Part shown: one piece after another, positions 51,403-60,669 of the stretch | Layout of the letters: the number at the start of each line of letters is the position of its first letter | How positions within the stretch are numbered: position 1 is the first letter of the stretch | Origin: Dyadobacter linearis | GTDB lineage: Bacteria; Bacteroidota; Bacteroidia; Cytophagales; Spirosomataceae | DNA: 64,000 nucleotides | NCBI RefSeq assembly: GCF_907165045.1 | Contig: NZ_CAJRAU010000007.1 | Coordinates: 124,001-188,000, forward strand | Direction: 5' to 3' | Translations under genes and position numbers: made by a program | The notes under the pieces: model-generated | Seen by the model: only the letters and a program-made list of their open reading frames with translations | What the model was told of the DNA's origin: nothing | Database searches by the model: none

Positions 51403-51504
51403 AAAGGTTGATACCTCGGATATAAGGGTTGACAGTTCTACAAAATAAGGTTGCTACTTCTACAACAAAGGTTGACACCTAAATCAGAAAGGTTGATACC
51501 TCGC
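51403..51504 (+). repeat. Five direct repeats of AAAGGTTGAYACCT type before hsdR
   Basis: Copies begin near 51403, 51424, 51446, 51467 and 51488, i.e. every 21-22 bp (two helical turns). Copies 1 and 5 share AAAGGTTGATACCTCG exactly; copies 2 and 3 are degenerate. They fill the gap between the ATPase stop and the hsdR start. Confidence 0.75.
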
Positions 51505-51531
51505 AAGTCGTTCAAAGAATACAAATCAACT

Positions 51532-54500
51532 ATGCCCAGCCAGACCAACGAAGCCGCACTTGAAGCAGCCATTGAAAAAAAGCTAACCGGTTCTACGCTA
51601 GAAGAGCATTTGAAGCCTATCTCCAATGTCCCATATTTTGAAGAGCGAAGGCCGTTGTACAGAAGTGGCCAAGGATATTACCTGGGATTACCCGGTGATT
51701 TCAATGCGCGCTATGCGGTAGACACTGTTCGGCTTTGGGATTTTTTGGAAACTACTCAGCAGGAGGAACTGGCCAAGTTGCAGAAGCAAAGTGACTGGAA
51801 GCTCAAAATACTGGAACGGCTGGACCGAATGCTGAAAAAGAATGGCATCATTCGCATTTTGCGCAAAGGTCTGGATGTGGAAGATGCGCACTTTACATTA
51901 CTGTATGTGCTCCCGCTGGCCAGCAGCAGTGAGGCCATCAAGCAGAATTTTGAAAGCAACCAGTTTAGCGTTACGCGCCAGGTTCGTTATTCGCTTACCA
52001 AACCGGGCGAGGAGATCGACATGGTGCTGTTTGTGAATGGCTTACCGTTTGCAACCATGGAGCTGAAAAACCAGTGGACGGGCCAAAATGCCAAGTTTCA
52101 TGGGCAGAATCAATATAAAAACGAGCGGGATATCACCCAGCCTCTACTGAATTTTGGTCGGTGCCTGGTGCATTTCGCAGTGGATACCGATGAAGCCTAT
52201 ATGACTACGAAGCTGGATGGGAAGAACACTTTCTTCCTTCCATTTAATCTGGGCGATGATTTCGGCAAAGGCAATCCACCAAATCCATTCGGGCATAAAA
52301 CCGCCTATCTGTGGAATGAAGTATTGACGCGCCAGAGTGTAGCCAACATCATGCAGCACTTTGTCCGTTTTGATGGAAAGGATACTGACCCACTGACCAA
52401 AAAGCGATTGTACTTTCCGCGTTATCACCAAATGGATGTGGTAAGGAAGCTTATCGCAGATGCCAGTAGATATGGCGTCGGAAAAAGCTACTTGATTCAA
52501 CATTCAGCAGGTTCAGGAAAGTCCAACTCCATTACCTGGGCGGCTTACCAGTTGATAGAAACCTATCCGGAAAACGACCAGATTCCGGGAGCAAAAGGCA
52601 TTGAAAATCCGCTTTTCGACTCAGTTATTGTAGTGACCGACCGGCGATTGCTCGATAAGCAGCTTCGCGAAAATATAAGGGAGTTTTCGGAAGTAAAGAA
52701 CATTGTCGCTCCGGCATATTCATCGAAAGAACTGAAAGAAAGCCTGGAAAGCGGCAAGCGGATTATCATTACAACCATTCAAAAATTCCCATTCATAGTC
52801 AAAGGGATAGATGATTTAAGCGACAAACGTTTTGCGGTGATCATCGACGAAGCGCACGGTAGCCAAAGCGGTTCAGCTGCTGACGATATGAACCGGGCGC
52901 TGGGAAGTTCATCAAACGAAGAAGAAGATCCGGATCCGCAGGATAAAATTCTTGAAGCGATGCGGTCACGCAAAATGCGGGGGAATGCATCGTACTTCGC
53001 TTTCACGGCCACACCCAAAAACAGCACGTTGGAAAAGTTTGGGGTGCCGAAAGAAGGTGGCGGTTTCCGTCCGTTCCATTTGTATTCCATGAAACAAGCC
53101 ATTGAAGAAGGATTTATCCTCGACGTGCTGGCAAATTATACGACCTATCGCAGCTACTATGAAATTGAAAAATCAATAGAAGATAATCCTCTTTTTGATA
53201 CCGCCAAGGCACAAAAGAAATTGAAAGGTTTCGTTGAACAGCACCGGCAGACAATTGGCACAAAGGCGGAAATCATGCTGGATCATTTTATTTCGAAGGT
53301 TGTAAATACCAAGAAATTGAAGGGTAAGGCAAAAGCCATGGTGGTTACACAAAGTATTGAGTCGGCGGTGCGATACTATTTTGCACTCAAACAGTTGTTG
53401 AATGACAGAGGCAATCCATTCAGTATCGCCATTGCGTTTTCTGGAAAGAAGGAAGTAGACGGTAATGAATACACAGAAGATACAATCAACCATTTCCCCT
53501 CAGCACTTGACACGGCGAAACCGGCCGACCCGGGTTACATCAGTGATAAAATCGCCAGGTATTTTAATATGGACGAATACCGTATGCTGGTAGTAGCCAA
53601 CAAATACCTGACCGGTTTTGATCAACCAAAGCTTTCGGCAATGTATGTTGACAAAAAATTGCAGGGTGTTCTGGCAGTTCAGGCATTAAGCAGGTTGAAT
53701 CGGTCTGCAGATAGTCTGGGAAAGAAAACGGAAGATCTGTTTGTATTAGATTTCTTCAATTCAACTGACGAGATCAAAGTAGCATTTGATCCTTTCTACA
53801 CATCCACGACGCTCAACTCCGCGACGGATGTGAATGTACTGCATGATATCAAAAGTACATTGGACGACAGCGGCGTATATGAATGGGCGGAAGTTGAAGA
53901 TTTTGTCCAAAAGTATTTCAGCGGCGTTGACGCACAACAATTGAGTGCGATCATTGATGTGGCTGCCAAACGCTTCAATTCTGACCTGGAATTGGATGAC
54001 AATGGAAAAGCAGAGATCAAAATTTTGGCCAAGCAGTTTGTGAAAATCTACGGGCAAATGGCTTCCATTCTTCCCTATGAGATTGTTGCTTGGGAGAAGC
54101 TGTTCTGGTTCCTCAAATTCCTGATCCCAAAACTCATTGTTAAATCTGGCGAAGAGAAACTTTACGATGAACTGCTGGATTCGGTAGATCTTTCAACGTA
54201 TGGGCTTGAACGTGTAAGACTAAACGCATCTATTGGCTTAGATGCATCAGAAACAGAATTGGAGCCGCAGAACCCAAATCCCCGCGGCGCCCATGAATCG
54301 GAGGCAACCGAAGATGCACTGGACTTAATCGTCAACAGTTTCAACGAACGCTGGTTCCAAGGATGGGAAGCAACACCAGAGGAGCAACGGGTCAAGTTTG
54401 TAAGTCTGGCAAAATCAATGCAGGGCCACCCCGATTATGAGGATAAGTATCTGAGGAACCCGGACGTTCAAAACAGGGAGCTTGCGTTCAGGCGGATTTT

Positions 54501-54621
54501 CGAAGAAGTAATGGGTAAGCAACGGCGAAACGAGCTCGATCTATATCGGGCGATTTCGAAGGACGACGCTACGAAAATGGCGTTTATTGATTCGCTGAAA
54601 CGGATTTTGGGCGCGGCTTGA
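51532..54621 (+). CDS. hsdR: Type I restriction endonuclease R subunit
   Basis: ATG 51532 (MPSQTNEAALEAAIEKKL) is taken as the start because the family begins there and upstream codons belong to the repeat array. The N-terminal nuclease domain has EIDMVLFVNGLPFATMELKN (PD-(D/E)XK type). The translocase domain shows HSAGSGKSNSI (Walker A), VIIDEAHGSQSG (motif II), FAFTATPKN (III) and QALSRLNRS (VI). At 1029 residues it is the usual length. It translocates DNA and cuts unmethylated foreign DNA. Confidence 0.93.
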   Translation: MPSQTNEAALEAAIEKKLTGSTLEEHLKPISNVPYFEERRPLYRSGQGYYLGLPGDFNARYAVDTVRLWDFLETTQQEELAKLQKQSDWKLKILERLDRMLKKNGIIRILRKGLDVEDAHFTLLYVLPLASSSEAIKQNFESNQFSVTRQVRYSLTKPGEEIDMVLFVNGLPFATMELKNQWTGQNAKFHGQNQYKNERDITQPLLNFGRCLVHFAVDTDEAYMTTKLDGKNTFFLPFNLGDDFGKGNPPNPFGHKTAYLWNEVLTRQSVANIMQHFVRFDGKDTDPLTKKRLYFPRYHQMDVVRKLIADASRYGVGKSYLIQHSAGSGKSNSITWAAYQLIETYPENDQIPGAKGIENPLFDSVIVVTDRRLLDKQLRENIREFSEVKNIVAPAYSSKELKESLESGKRIIITTIQKFPFIVKGIDDLSDKRFAVIIDEAHGSQSGSAADDMNRALGSSSNEEEDPDPQDKILEAMRSRKMRGNASYFAFTATPKNSTLEKFGVPKEGGGFRPFHLYSMKQAIEEGFILDVLANYTTYRSYYEIEKSIEDNPLFDTAKAQKKLKGFVEQHRQTIGTKAEIMLDHFISKVVNTKKLKGKAKAMVVTQSIESAVRYYFALKQLLNDRGNPFSIAIAFSGKKEVDGNEYTEDTINHFPSALDTAKPADPGYISDKIARYFNMDEYRMLVVANKYLTGFDQPKLSAMYVDKKLQGVLAVQALSRLNRSADSLGKKTEDLFVLDFFNSTDEIKVAFDPFYTSTTLNSATDVNVLHDIKSTLDDSGVYEWAEVEDFVQKYFSGVDAQQLSAIIDVAAKRFNSDLELDDNGKAEIKILAKQFVKIYGQMASILPYEIVAWEKLFWFLKFLIPKLIVKSGEEKLYDELLDSVDLSTYGLERVRLNASIGLDASETELEPQNPNPRGAHESEATEDALDLIVNSFNERWFQGWEATPEEQRVKFVSLAKSMQGHPDYEDKYLRNPDVQNRELAFRRIFEEVMGKQRRNELDLYRAISKDDATKMAFIDSLKRILGAA

Positions 54622-54671
54622 AATGGATTATCTAAGAATATAAATAGGTCACCCTTATCTAAAAACTCATT

Positions 54672-55100
54672 ATGATTATCAGGAAAGGAATTGCGAGGAT
54701 TAAGGAACAACTTGGGGAGAAGAATCATGTCGTTACGATCCCATTGATGAAAGCAGGTCAGTCATTTACAGCAAAGTGGGACGATAGGGGTGTATGGGTT
54801 GATAATTTGGATAAACAGCCGTTGTTACCCTGGGCTGTATTTGAAACGGCGATTGAATTGATGATCGAAAAGGATTCGAAGAATAGAGGCGCTCATGTTT
54901 TGAAAGGAAATGCTGTGGGACATAGACTTGGAACTTCTGCATTTCCCTTGGATTCCATTGAAGGTCGCGTGGCACACGTAGTTTTTGGAAAAAAGATCGA
55001 ACAAACCGCCTTCCGTAAAATCTCAGCGATTGTCGGGGTTCTCAGCTTTGCAGGTATATGCACGAACGGGAGAGGTTACGTCACATTGAATCAATTCTAG
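54672..55100 (+). CDS. Hypothetical protein between hsdR and mcrB, 142 aa
   Basis: A soluble protein with a beta-rich first half (NHVVTIPLMKAGQSFTAKWD, RGVWVDNLDKQPLLPWAVFE) and a Gly-rich centre (VLKGNAVGHRLGTSAFPLDS, IEGRVAHVVFGK). Strong motif spacing suggests a real conserved family that I cannot name. It is 50 bp after hsdR and 24 bp before the McrB-like gene, so it may be an accessory part of the McrBC module. Confidence 0.65.
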   Translation: MIIRKGIARIKEQLGEKNHVVTIPLMKAGQSFTAKWDDRGVWVDNLDKQPLLPWAVFETAIELMIEKDSKNRGAHVLKGNAVGHRLGTSAFPLDSIEGRVAHVVFGKKIEQTAFRKISAIVGVLSFAGICTNGRGYVTLNQF

Positions 55101-55124
55101 TATAATAATTTCAATAGCAGAGAG

Positions 55125-57107
55125 ATGCCCAAATTTTACGTTTGCAGTGCAGGAAAGCGATCTGAAAGTTACGCCAAGGAAAACTTTGACAGAATAATTG
55201 CCAATTCGGCTTATATCTTAGATGAGAAAGCTGAGCAGAAAGGACCTTATGATGAAATTCTGCCGGGAAGTATTCTCTTATTGAAATATAACGGACTGCT
55301 TGTAGCATATGGTAAGGCAATCAAGTTGGTAAAGCAGGAAAATGAATCTTGGAATCTATGGGTCTTAGTAGATAGGTGGTTTTTTAAGAACCAAGATGAT
55401 AATGAACAAGGCGTTCCATATGATGGAATAAAGCAATCTGCCATAACCCGATCAAATTATAGCGCAATAAAAGAAGTCAGCATTGATTTTGGTTGGCAGA
55501 AATTACAACAAATAGACAATACCTCTACGCTATTCAACGAAGTTAAAAACAGTTCTTTTTTGGAAAGAAACGATATGCAAGACATTATAAAGTTGCTTGA
55601 GTACAAAAAGCAGATCATTTTGCAGGGCCCTCCCGGAACTGGAAAAACTTATACGGCGAAGGAAATTGCAAATGCCTTAGTATCGATTGGAGAGCATGGT
55701 GAAAAATTGTTTCCTGACGTACAGGAAATTAAGAAATTGTCGAGAGAAGGAGACAAATTGCCAGTTACAAATGGAGTGCATGAGTCAGTTGTAATCGCAA
55801 AGCTTGATGCTGATACTTTTAGGTTGCAAGGAACGGGAAGAGAAACTTTCGGGGTTTCATATGCCAAAGTCGCAGATAGTATTTTGACTATGAATCCGAA
55901 TCCAGTGGGCAAGGACGTATATCCAAGCGCATTGGCAAAATACATAATTCAGAAATGGGTCGCTCACGGTAATATCTACGAAGAAGGGAAGGAATCGGCT
56001 TCTGAAAGAATTAAGCTAATCCAATTTCATCCGGCCTATTCGTATGAGGATTTTGTGAGAGGCATCACAGCGAAGACTAATGGAGTGACGGTAGAATACA
56101 GGACAGAGAACAAAATTTTGGCGGATTTTGCGAGCAAAGCTTTAGTTAACTACTTGGATAGCAAAAAAGAGCCATCGGTGATGTCAAATGAGATTTGGAT
56201 AAAAAATCAGTTTGAACAATTTATCAGACATATAGAACCAGAATTTGAAAAAGATAGAGGGTACTTACTAAATGACGCAGTTTCCATTTTTGATCTGGAC
56301 GATGACGGTGCTCTGCGTTATTCAGGGCATAACTGGATCGTGAAAACAATGCATCGAATGAAAGTGAGTGACGTTGTAAATATTTATCTATCAGGGGTTA
56401 AAACAAATTTAGAGGTTAAGAAACTAGCAAATGTCAATGGATCGGCTAAACAGCACGCAACCTATTATTTGATATTGGCAAATCATTTCAGGAAGTTTAT
56501 AGCAGGTAAGAGTGCTCCCGCGGCATCCAAAAATGGGATATCTGAAAAAAAATTCGTTTTAGTTATCGATGAAATTAACCGGGCAAATTTACCCGCTGTC
56601 TTGGGTGAATTGATTTATGCGTTGGAATACAGGGATGAATCAGTTGAAACTATGTACGATATTGATGGTGAGAGAAGTTTGAGGTTGCCTCCTAATCTAT
56701 ACATCATCGGAACCATGAATACAGCCGACAGAAGCGTCGGCCACATTGATTACGCAATTCGGCGGAGGTTCGCATTTATGGATGTTCTTCCATCTCCCGT
56801 GCCCGTACATGTGGCTGCTAAGAAGCTTTTCAAGCAAGTTTCTGAATTATTCGTAAGTAACTACGATTTGATCGATTGGAAAGATCCCAAACCGATAAGA
56901 TCGGAGTATGTTGCAGCGGATTTTCGGCCCGAAGATATCTGGATTGGCCATAGCTACTTTATGTCAGAGAAGCAGGATGAGGAGGAGGCAAAAGCAGACC
57001 TTGAGATCAGACTTAAATATGAAATACTTCCGTTGCTGAAAGAATACATCAAAGATGGTCTCCTGGTACCCGACGCTGAAGTGAAGATAAAGGAGCTACA
57101 TGTGTAA
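55125..57107 (+). CDS. mcrB: McrB-type AAA+ GTPase of a modification-dependent restriction system
   Basis: Residues 1-130 (MPKFYVCSAGKRSESYAKEN..ILPGSILLLKYNGLLVAYGKA) look like an EVE/PUA-type base-reader domain in place of the classic McrB N-terminus. The AAA+ motor has Walker A QGPPGTGKT (about 167-175), LVIDEINRANLPAVLGEL (Walker B) and the McrB signature GTMNTADRSVGHIDYAIRRR. A large insertion lies between Walker A and B. With the McrC-like gene (8-bp overlap) it would recognise modified bases and drive cleavage. Confidence 0.88.
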   Translation: MPKFYVCSAGKRSESYAKENFDRIIANSAYILDEKAEQKGPYDEILPGSILLLKYNGLLVAYGKAIKLVKQENESWNLWVLVDRWFFKNQDDNEQGVPYDGIKQSAITRSNYSAIKEVSIDFGWQKLQQIDNTSTLFNEVKNSSFLERNDMQDIIKLLEYKKQIILQGPPGTGKTYTAKEIANALVSIGEHGEKLFPDVQEIKKLSREGDKLPVTNGVHESVVIAKLDADTFRLQGTGRETFGVSYAKVADSILTMNPNPVGKDVYPSALAKYIIQKWVAHGNIYEEGKESASERIKLIQFHPAYSYEDFVRGITAKTNGVTVEYRTENKILADFASKALVNYLDSKKEPSVMSNEIWIKNQFEQFIRHIEPEFEKDRGYLLNDAVSIFDLDDDGALRYSGHNWIVKTMHRMKVSDVVNIYLSGVKTNLEVKKLANVNGSAKQHATYYLILANHFRKFIAGKSAPAASKNGISEKKFVLVIDEINRANLPAVLGELIYALEYRDESVETMYDIDGERSLRLPPNLYIIGTMNTADRSVGHIDYAIRRRFAFMDVLPSPVPVHVAAKKLFKQVSELFVSNYDLIDWKDPKPIRSEYVAADFRPEDIWIGHSYFMSEKQDEEEAKADLEIRLKYEILPLLKEYIKDGLLVPDAEVKIKELHV

Positions 57108-58380
57108 GATCTTTCATTACTTCGAGCATTTTGATGGCATAATAGAGGGTGCATTTCCATTTTTAACATCGGATAGCTATAAATACGATTTCCTAAAAAA
57201 ACGAGGAGATCAAAATTGCTACACCATCGCTAAAAAAGGAGAGGAACATCACTGCACACTCTCTTACTTCATCGGTGTTGACTGGATTGTTGAAAATGAC
57301 GTAGCACTCTATGTTGCCCCGAAATTAAATCAATCAGATCGAGAGACTGATTATTTGAAAATGCTTTTTTCAGCATTGAAGCATAATGATGTAGCAACGC
57401 ATGCCAACGAGCTTTTTGAAATTAAGTTTGATGCGCCCTACATCGAAATATCTCAGCAGCAGGACTTGTTGACGCCACTGTTGATTGTGCAATTTCTCAG
57501 AGTAACCCAGCAAATAGTCAGGAAGGGGCTTAAAAAATCATATTATAGGGTCACTGAAAATTTGCATTCCAAGGTTAAGGGCAAGGTAATGGTAGGACAT
57601 ACTATCAAACACAATGTCCTAAAAAACAAACCTTTGCACACATTCTGTTCTTATGACGAATTTGGTGTAAATGGGCTGGAAAATCGGCTTTTGAAAAAGA
57701 CTTTAATTTTCATTCAGCAGTATTTGCCGTCATGGAAAGTTCCCCATGCTACGGAATACGCATCGCAGCTTCTTAATTACATCATGCCCGCGTTCGGATC
57801 AGTCGATGAAGATATTGAACTAGCCGAAATCAAACATTCTAAAATTAATCCGTTCTATAAAGAATACACAGAAGCGGCCTCCCTGGCTCGCTTGATCCTT
57901 AAAAGATTTGGTTACAATATCGCGAATGCTAACCAGACCCTCGTCGTAAAAACACCACCCTTTTGGATTGACATGAGTAAATTGTTTGAGTTATACGTTC
58001 TTGGGTTATTAAAGGATCGGTTCCCGGATATAAGTACCGTCAGCTATCAATTTTCCACAAGTGGAAGTAAACTCGACTACCTCTTAAATTCGAAACAGTT
58101 CAAAATGGTAGTGGATGCCAAATACAAAACGAAATACGAGAATCATGTTGATCATCTCGATATTCGACAAGTCAGCGGATATGCGAGGCTGAAAAAAGTA
58201 TATGCTACTTTGGGGATACCGGAAGACACCCTCATTGATTGTCTTATCATTTATCCGGATCAAACAAATGGGTTAGAGGAATTACCACTAGACCTAAAAA
58301 GTTCTGCTATAAAAGACTACGTTGGTGTATACAAGATTGCCGTCAAACTGCCAATGCTGACTCCATCAGACATACTTTAA
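57100..58380 (+). CDS. mcrC: McrC-type nuclease subunit
   Basis: Overlaps mcrB by 8 bp. A 426-residue protein with an N-terminal beta/helical domain and a C-terminal PD-(D/E)XK nuclease: YQFSTSGSKLDYLLN supplies the Asp, and FKMVVDAKYKTKYENHVDHL the D-x-K strand. LRVTQQIVRKGLKKSYYRVT and NLHSKVKGKVMVGHTIKHN are typical McrC phrases. It stimulates McrB and cuts DNA. Confidence 0.88.
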   Translation: MCKIFHYFEHFDGIIEGAFPFLTSDSYKYDFLKKRGDQNCYTIAKKGEEHHCTLSYFIGVDWIVENDVALYVAPKLNQSDRETDYLKMLFSALKHNDVATHANELFEIKFDAPYIEISQQQDLLTPLLIVQFLRVTQQIVRKGLKKSYYRVTENLHSKVKGKVMVGHTIKHNVLKNKPLHTFCSYDEFGVNGLENRLLKKTLIFIQQYLPSWKVPHATEYASQLLNYIMPAFGSVDEDIELAEIKHSKINPFYKEYTEAASLARLILKRFGYNIANANQTLVVKTPPFWIDMSKLFELYVLGLLKDRFPDISTVSYQFSTSGSKLDYLLNSKQFKMVVDAKYKTKYENHVDHLDIRQVSGYARLKKVYATLGIPEDTLIDCLIIYPDQTNGLEELPLDLKSSAIKDYVGVYKIAVKLPMLTPSDIL

Positions 58381-58763
58381 TTGATAGGAAAATATTGATT
58401 GAAGGAATCTTTCGAAATGTAACGTAAATTCTTGCCGAAAGTCACCTACGAAATATCTATAAGGCAGATTCGGCTGGTTTTTACAATACAAATTAGGTAG
58501 ATCCCATCGGGCGTGAATTGTAAAAACTTAGCATTATTCGCTAATACAAACGCCAAACCCCTCCCGAGCTCATCTCGAAAAGTTGGTAGCCTTCCGCAGT
58601 TTTCTAGACTCTGTAACTAGTGGAAAAATCATAACAAACTGGATCCATCCCCGAAGAAAAGCACAATCACAGGCTTGAATTAATAGATTACGAGAAGCAA
58701 GCACAACTTAAAAAACAGATTTTTCATAACACAGCAAAGTAGTGTAACTAATTGCAAATCAAC
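58381..58763. other. Intergenic region after mcrC
   Basis: No gene seen. TTTTTACAAT (58478-58487) and ATTGTAAAAA (58517-58526) form a 10-bp inverted repeat around about 29 bp that could end the mcrBC transcript. The rest is AT-rich. Together with the palindrome below, about 455 bp is without a gene. Confidence 0.5.
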
Positions 58764-58782
58764 ATGTTTACCTGGTAAACAT
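58764..58782. promoter_or_regulatory. Palindrome upstream of the integrase remnant
   Basis: ATGTTTAC-CTG-GTAAACAT, perfect 8-bp arms; GTAAACATCTTG continues as at 33500-33511, and AACAATTCG follows about 20 bp later in both places. The copy here precedes the truncated integrase frame by 54 bp. Confidence 0.7.
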
Positions 58783-58835
58783 CTTGTTTTGTATTGCTAA
58801 CAATTCGACATTTGTTCTTCTAAAACAGTCGTAAT

Positions 58836-59075
58836 ATGTTAGAAAACAATTTCGGATCGAATTTTTGTTTGAAGATCCCAACTGCCAAAATTCAAGATGG
58901 GACGAGAACAATCTACATGCGTGTCACATTAAATCGTCCCAGGGATACCATTCCTGCACAAATCTGCCACTCATATCATTGGGATGTGCAAGCTGAAAGT
59001 AAAATCAAACACAAGAAAGCCAGCACGGAGTCGAGGTTTAGATTAATCGTCACTGCAAGAATCATTGCGGGATGA
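58836..59075 (+). pseudogene. Integrase N-terminal remnant
   Basis: MLENNFGSNFCLKIP...DGTRTIYMRVTLNR aligns with MLETSFGLNFFLKTP...DGIRHIYMRITVNR of the integrase at 33561. After about 50 residues the similarity fades, and the frame stops at 79 residues, lacking the core-binding and catalytic domains. The upstream DNA is also similar. It is a decayed second integrase or a duplicated end. Confidence 0.75.
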
Positions 59076-59470
59076 AGGTTAATAAAGAAATTCTTATTGA
59101 CCTGTTCGAGCGGAAGGATAAGAAACGGAGAAAGATCCTTTATGAGCTTTATGCAGAGTTGGTGTTGACATCGCTCTCAGCGCATTATGTCGCAGAAATA
59201 ATCAGTTCAGATTTGGCAAAACCTGAGCTGATCGGTGCCGACGATGTGCGCTATTGTCGATATTATTTTCGGAAAACGTCCGTGTCGCTTAAAAAACTTC
59301 CAGTGAAAACGGAACCGCTTCCTCCTTCAGCTCCTGAACCCCGGCCGCAACACGCTCATAATTTGAGTATGAAAAATTCTGTTAAAGCACCCTGGTCTGA
59401 TGGGGATGCAAAAGATATGCAAGACAAGATTTCAGTAAAAACTAAATTCATTAACAAAAATGAGACGTAA
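59072..59470 (+). CDS. Mobilization-region protein, 132 aa, unknown
   Basis: It overlaps the integrase remnant by 4 bp and the ParA-like gene by 11 bp. The first 75 residues are helical and basic (LIDLFERKDKKRRKILYELY); the rest is a Pro/Lys-rich linker (PVKTEPLPPSAPEPRPQ). This is the layout of accessory proteins beside ParA-type genes in Bacteroidota mobilizable elements. No named family. Confidence 0.55.
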   Translation: MKVNKEILIDLFERKDKKRRKILYELYAELVLTSLSAHYVAEIISSDLAKPELIGADDVRYCRYYFRKTSVSLKKLPVKTEPLPPSAPEPRPQHAHNLSMKNSVKAPWSDGDAKDMQDKISVKTKFINKNET

Positions 59471-60158
59471 ATTCAATTTAATACTTCAAGCAAAAGGTGG
59501 AGTTGGTAAAAGCCTGCACACCTATCTCCGGGCTTTGTCTGAGAAAGATAAGACCTCGCTTTTCGTCGATCTGGATAGTTCAACTCAAACATCCACCCGT
59601 CAATTAGCTTTTCTGGGAGATGAGCGGTTGGAGACCATTTCGCTGATCGACAATCGCGACATGTTGGTCCGGGATCTTTTCATCGGATACATTGAAAGCC
59701 TCATGCAGACTCCATTTTACGAAATCTTTATGGATTTTGGTGCACCGGAAAGTGAGCAGTTCCCAGCGCTTGTTTCGAGAGATCTGGACTTTAAAGAATG
59801 GTGTGATGAGGTAAATGCAGACGCTGTGTTCCATATCATAATCGGTGGTGGCGGTGCTTACCGTGCTAGTGTCGAGTATTTGCAAAAAATGATTGAAGTC
59901 CTGGAAGGTAAGTTCCGGATACTTGTCTGGGAAAATGTGTTCAGTTTCCGGCAATTCTCGCGTCTGTCAGAAGAATTGGCTAATAACTGCGCGGCACTTG
60001 GGTTGGAACACATCAGGTTTGGTGATTTCGAGGCGAACTCTTTGCTCGGAAGCCAGATTTTGGACGGTATCAGGAATGGATCTCCTTTGGAAAATTATGG
60101 GCCGGGTGCGAGACTAAGGTTGAAAAAAGAAATCCGAGAAAGCTTTTGCCATGCATAG
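59460..60158 (+). CDS. ParA/MinD-like ATPase of the mobilization module
   Basis: The deviant Walker A motif KGGVGKSLH (Lys at residues 13 and 18) and the FVDLDSSTQTS segment place it in the ParA/MinD class. The last part has the helix pattern of such ATPases (ILVWENVFSFRQFSRLSEEL). In Bacteroidota mobile elements a ParA-like gene often precedes the mob genes. It may position the element or aid transfer. Cytoplasmic; overlaps both neighbours. Confidence 0.72.
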   Translation: MRRKFNLILQAKGGVGKSLHTYLRALSEKDKTSLFVDLDSSTQTSTRQLAFLGDERLETISLIDNRDMLVRDLFIGYIESLMQTPFYEIFMDFGAPESEQFPALVSRDLDFKEWCDEVNADAVFHIIIGGGGAYRASVEYLQKMIEVLEGKFRILVWENVFSFRQFSRLSEELANNCAALGLEHIRFGDFEANSLLGSQILDGIRNGSPLENYGPGARLRLKKEIRESFCHA

Positions 60159-60669
60159 TAGAACCGAACTCAATCACATTAAGGGAAAGTACGCGCAGAA
60201 ATACGCCCAGGAAATCGATGACTGGTCTGCGTTGTTGCTAGCCGAGGTCGAGGAAAACTTTGAACGCATTAAGGCAGAGGTCGATCAAACCGTAGATGCA
60301 ATCGACAAAGCGGCAGCTGCAATTAAAAGCAATCAGCGACCAGTTCATTTTTCTGACAGAAAGCAAGCTTTCTATTATGGCTTGGCTCAGAGTCTTCCAT
60401 GGTCTGTTGTTGCGATAGTACTATCGATTTTATTTTCTTGGCTAATCTCAACAGACGAGGAATATCGAGAGCGTCTCAGGATTGTTGAAGCTTACGAAAA
60501 TGCACCAGCCTATCGTCTTCTAATGCAGAATGGCGAGATTGTGCAGGATGAGCGTGGGAATTTTTTAAAGCTTCGACCTCAGGGGAAGAAAGGGGATGTG
60601 TTGATCGGTCAGGAATACATTTTAGACAAAAAGAGTAAGGAAATGCTAATCCCACTTGGGCGGAAGTAA
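60151..60669 (+). CDS. Membrane protein of the mobilization module, 172 aa
   Basis: A helical N-terminal region (about 1-65: KYAQKYAQEIDDWSALLLAE, ERIKAEVDQTVDAIDKAAAA) is followed by one transmembrane helix (SVVAIVLSILFSWLI, about 90-106) and a small soluble domain. It overlaps the ParA-like gene by 8 bp, so the two are likely partners at the membrane. Function unknown. Confidence 0.6.
   Translation: MHSRTELNHIKGKYAQKYAQEIDDWSALLLAEVEENFERIKAEVDQTVDAIDKAAAAIKSNQRPVHFSDRKQAFYYGLAQSLPWSVVAIVLSILFSWLISTDEEYRERLRIVEAYENAPAYRLLMQNGEIVQDERGNFLKLRPQGKKGDVLIGQEYILDKKSKEMLIPLGRK

Noticed and set aside
51403..51504. hsdR upstream repeats considered as a CRISPR array
   Set aside because: Repeat units are about 14 bp with 7-bp gaps and are degenerate; spacing fits a binding array.
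35018..54621. BREX or phosphorothioation (Dnd) system
   Set aside because: There is no PglZ, BrxL, BrxC or DndCDE-like gene; the kinase is not PglW-like and the methyltransferase is HsdM.
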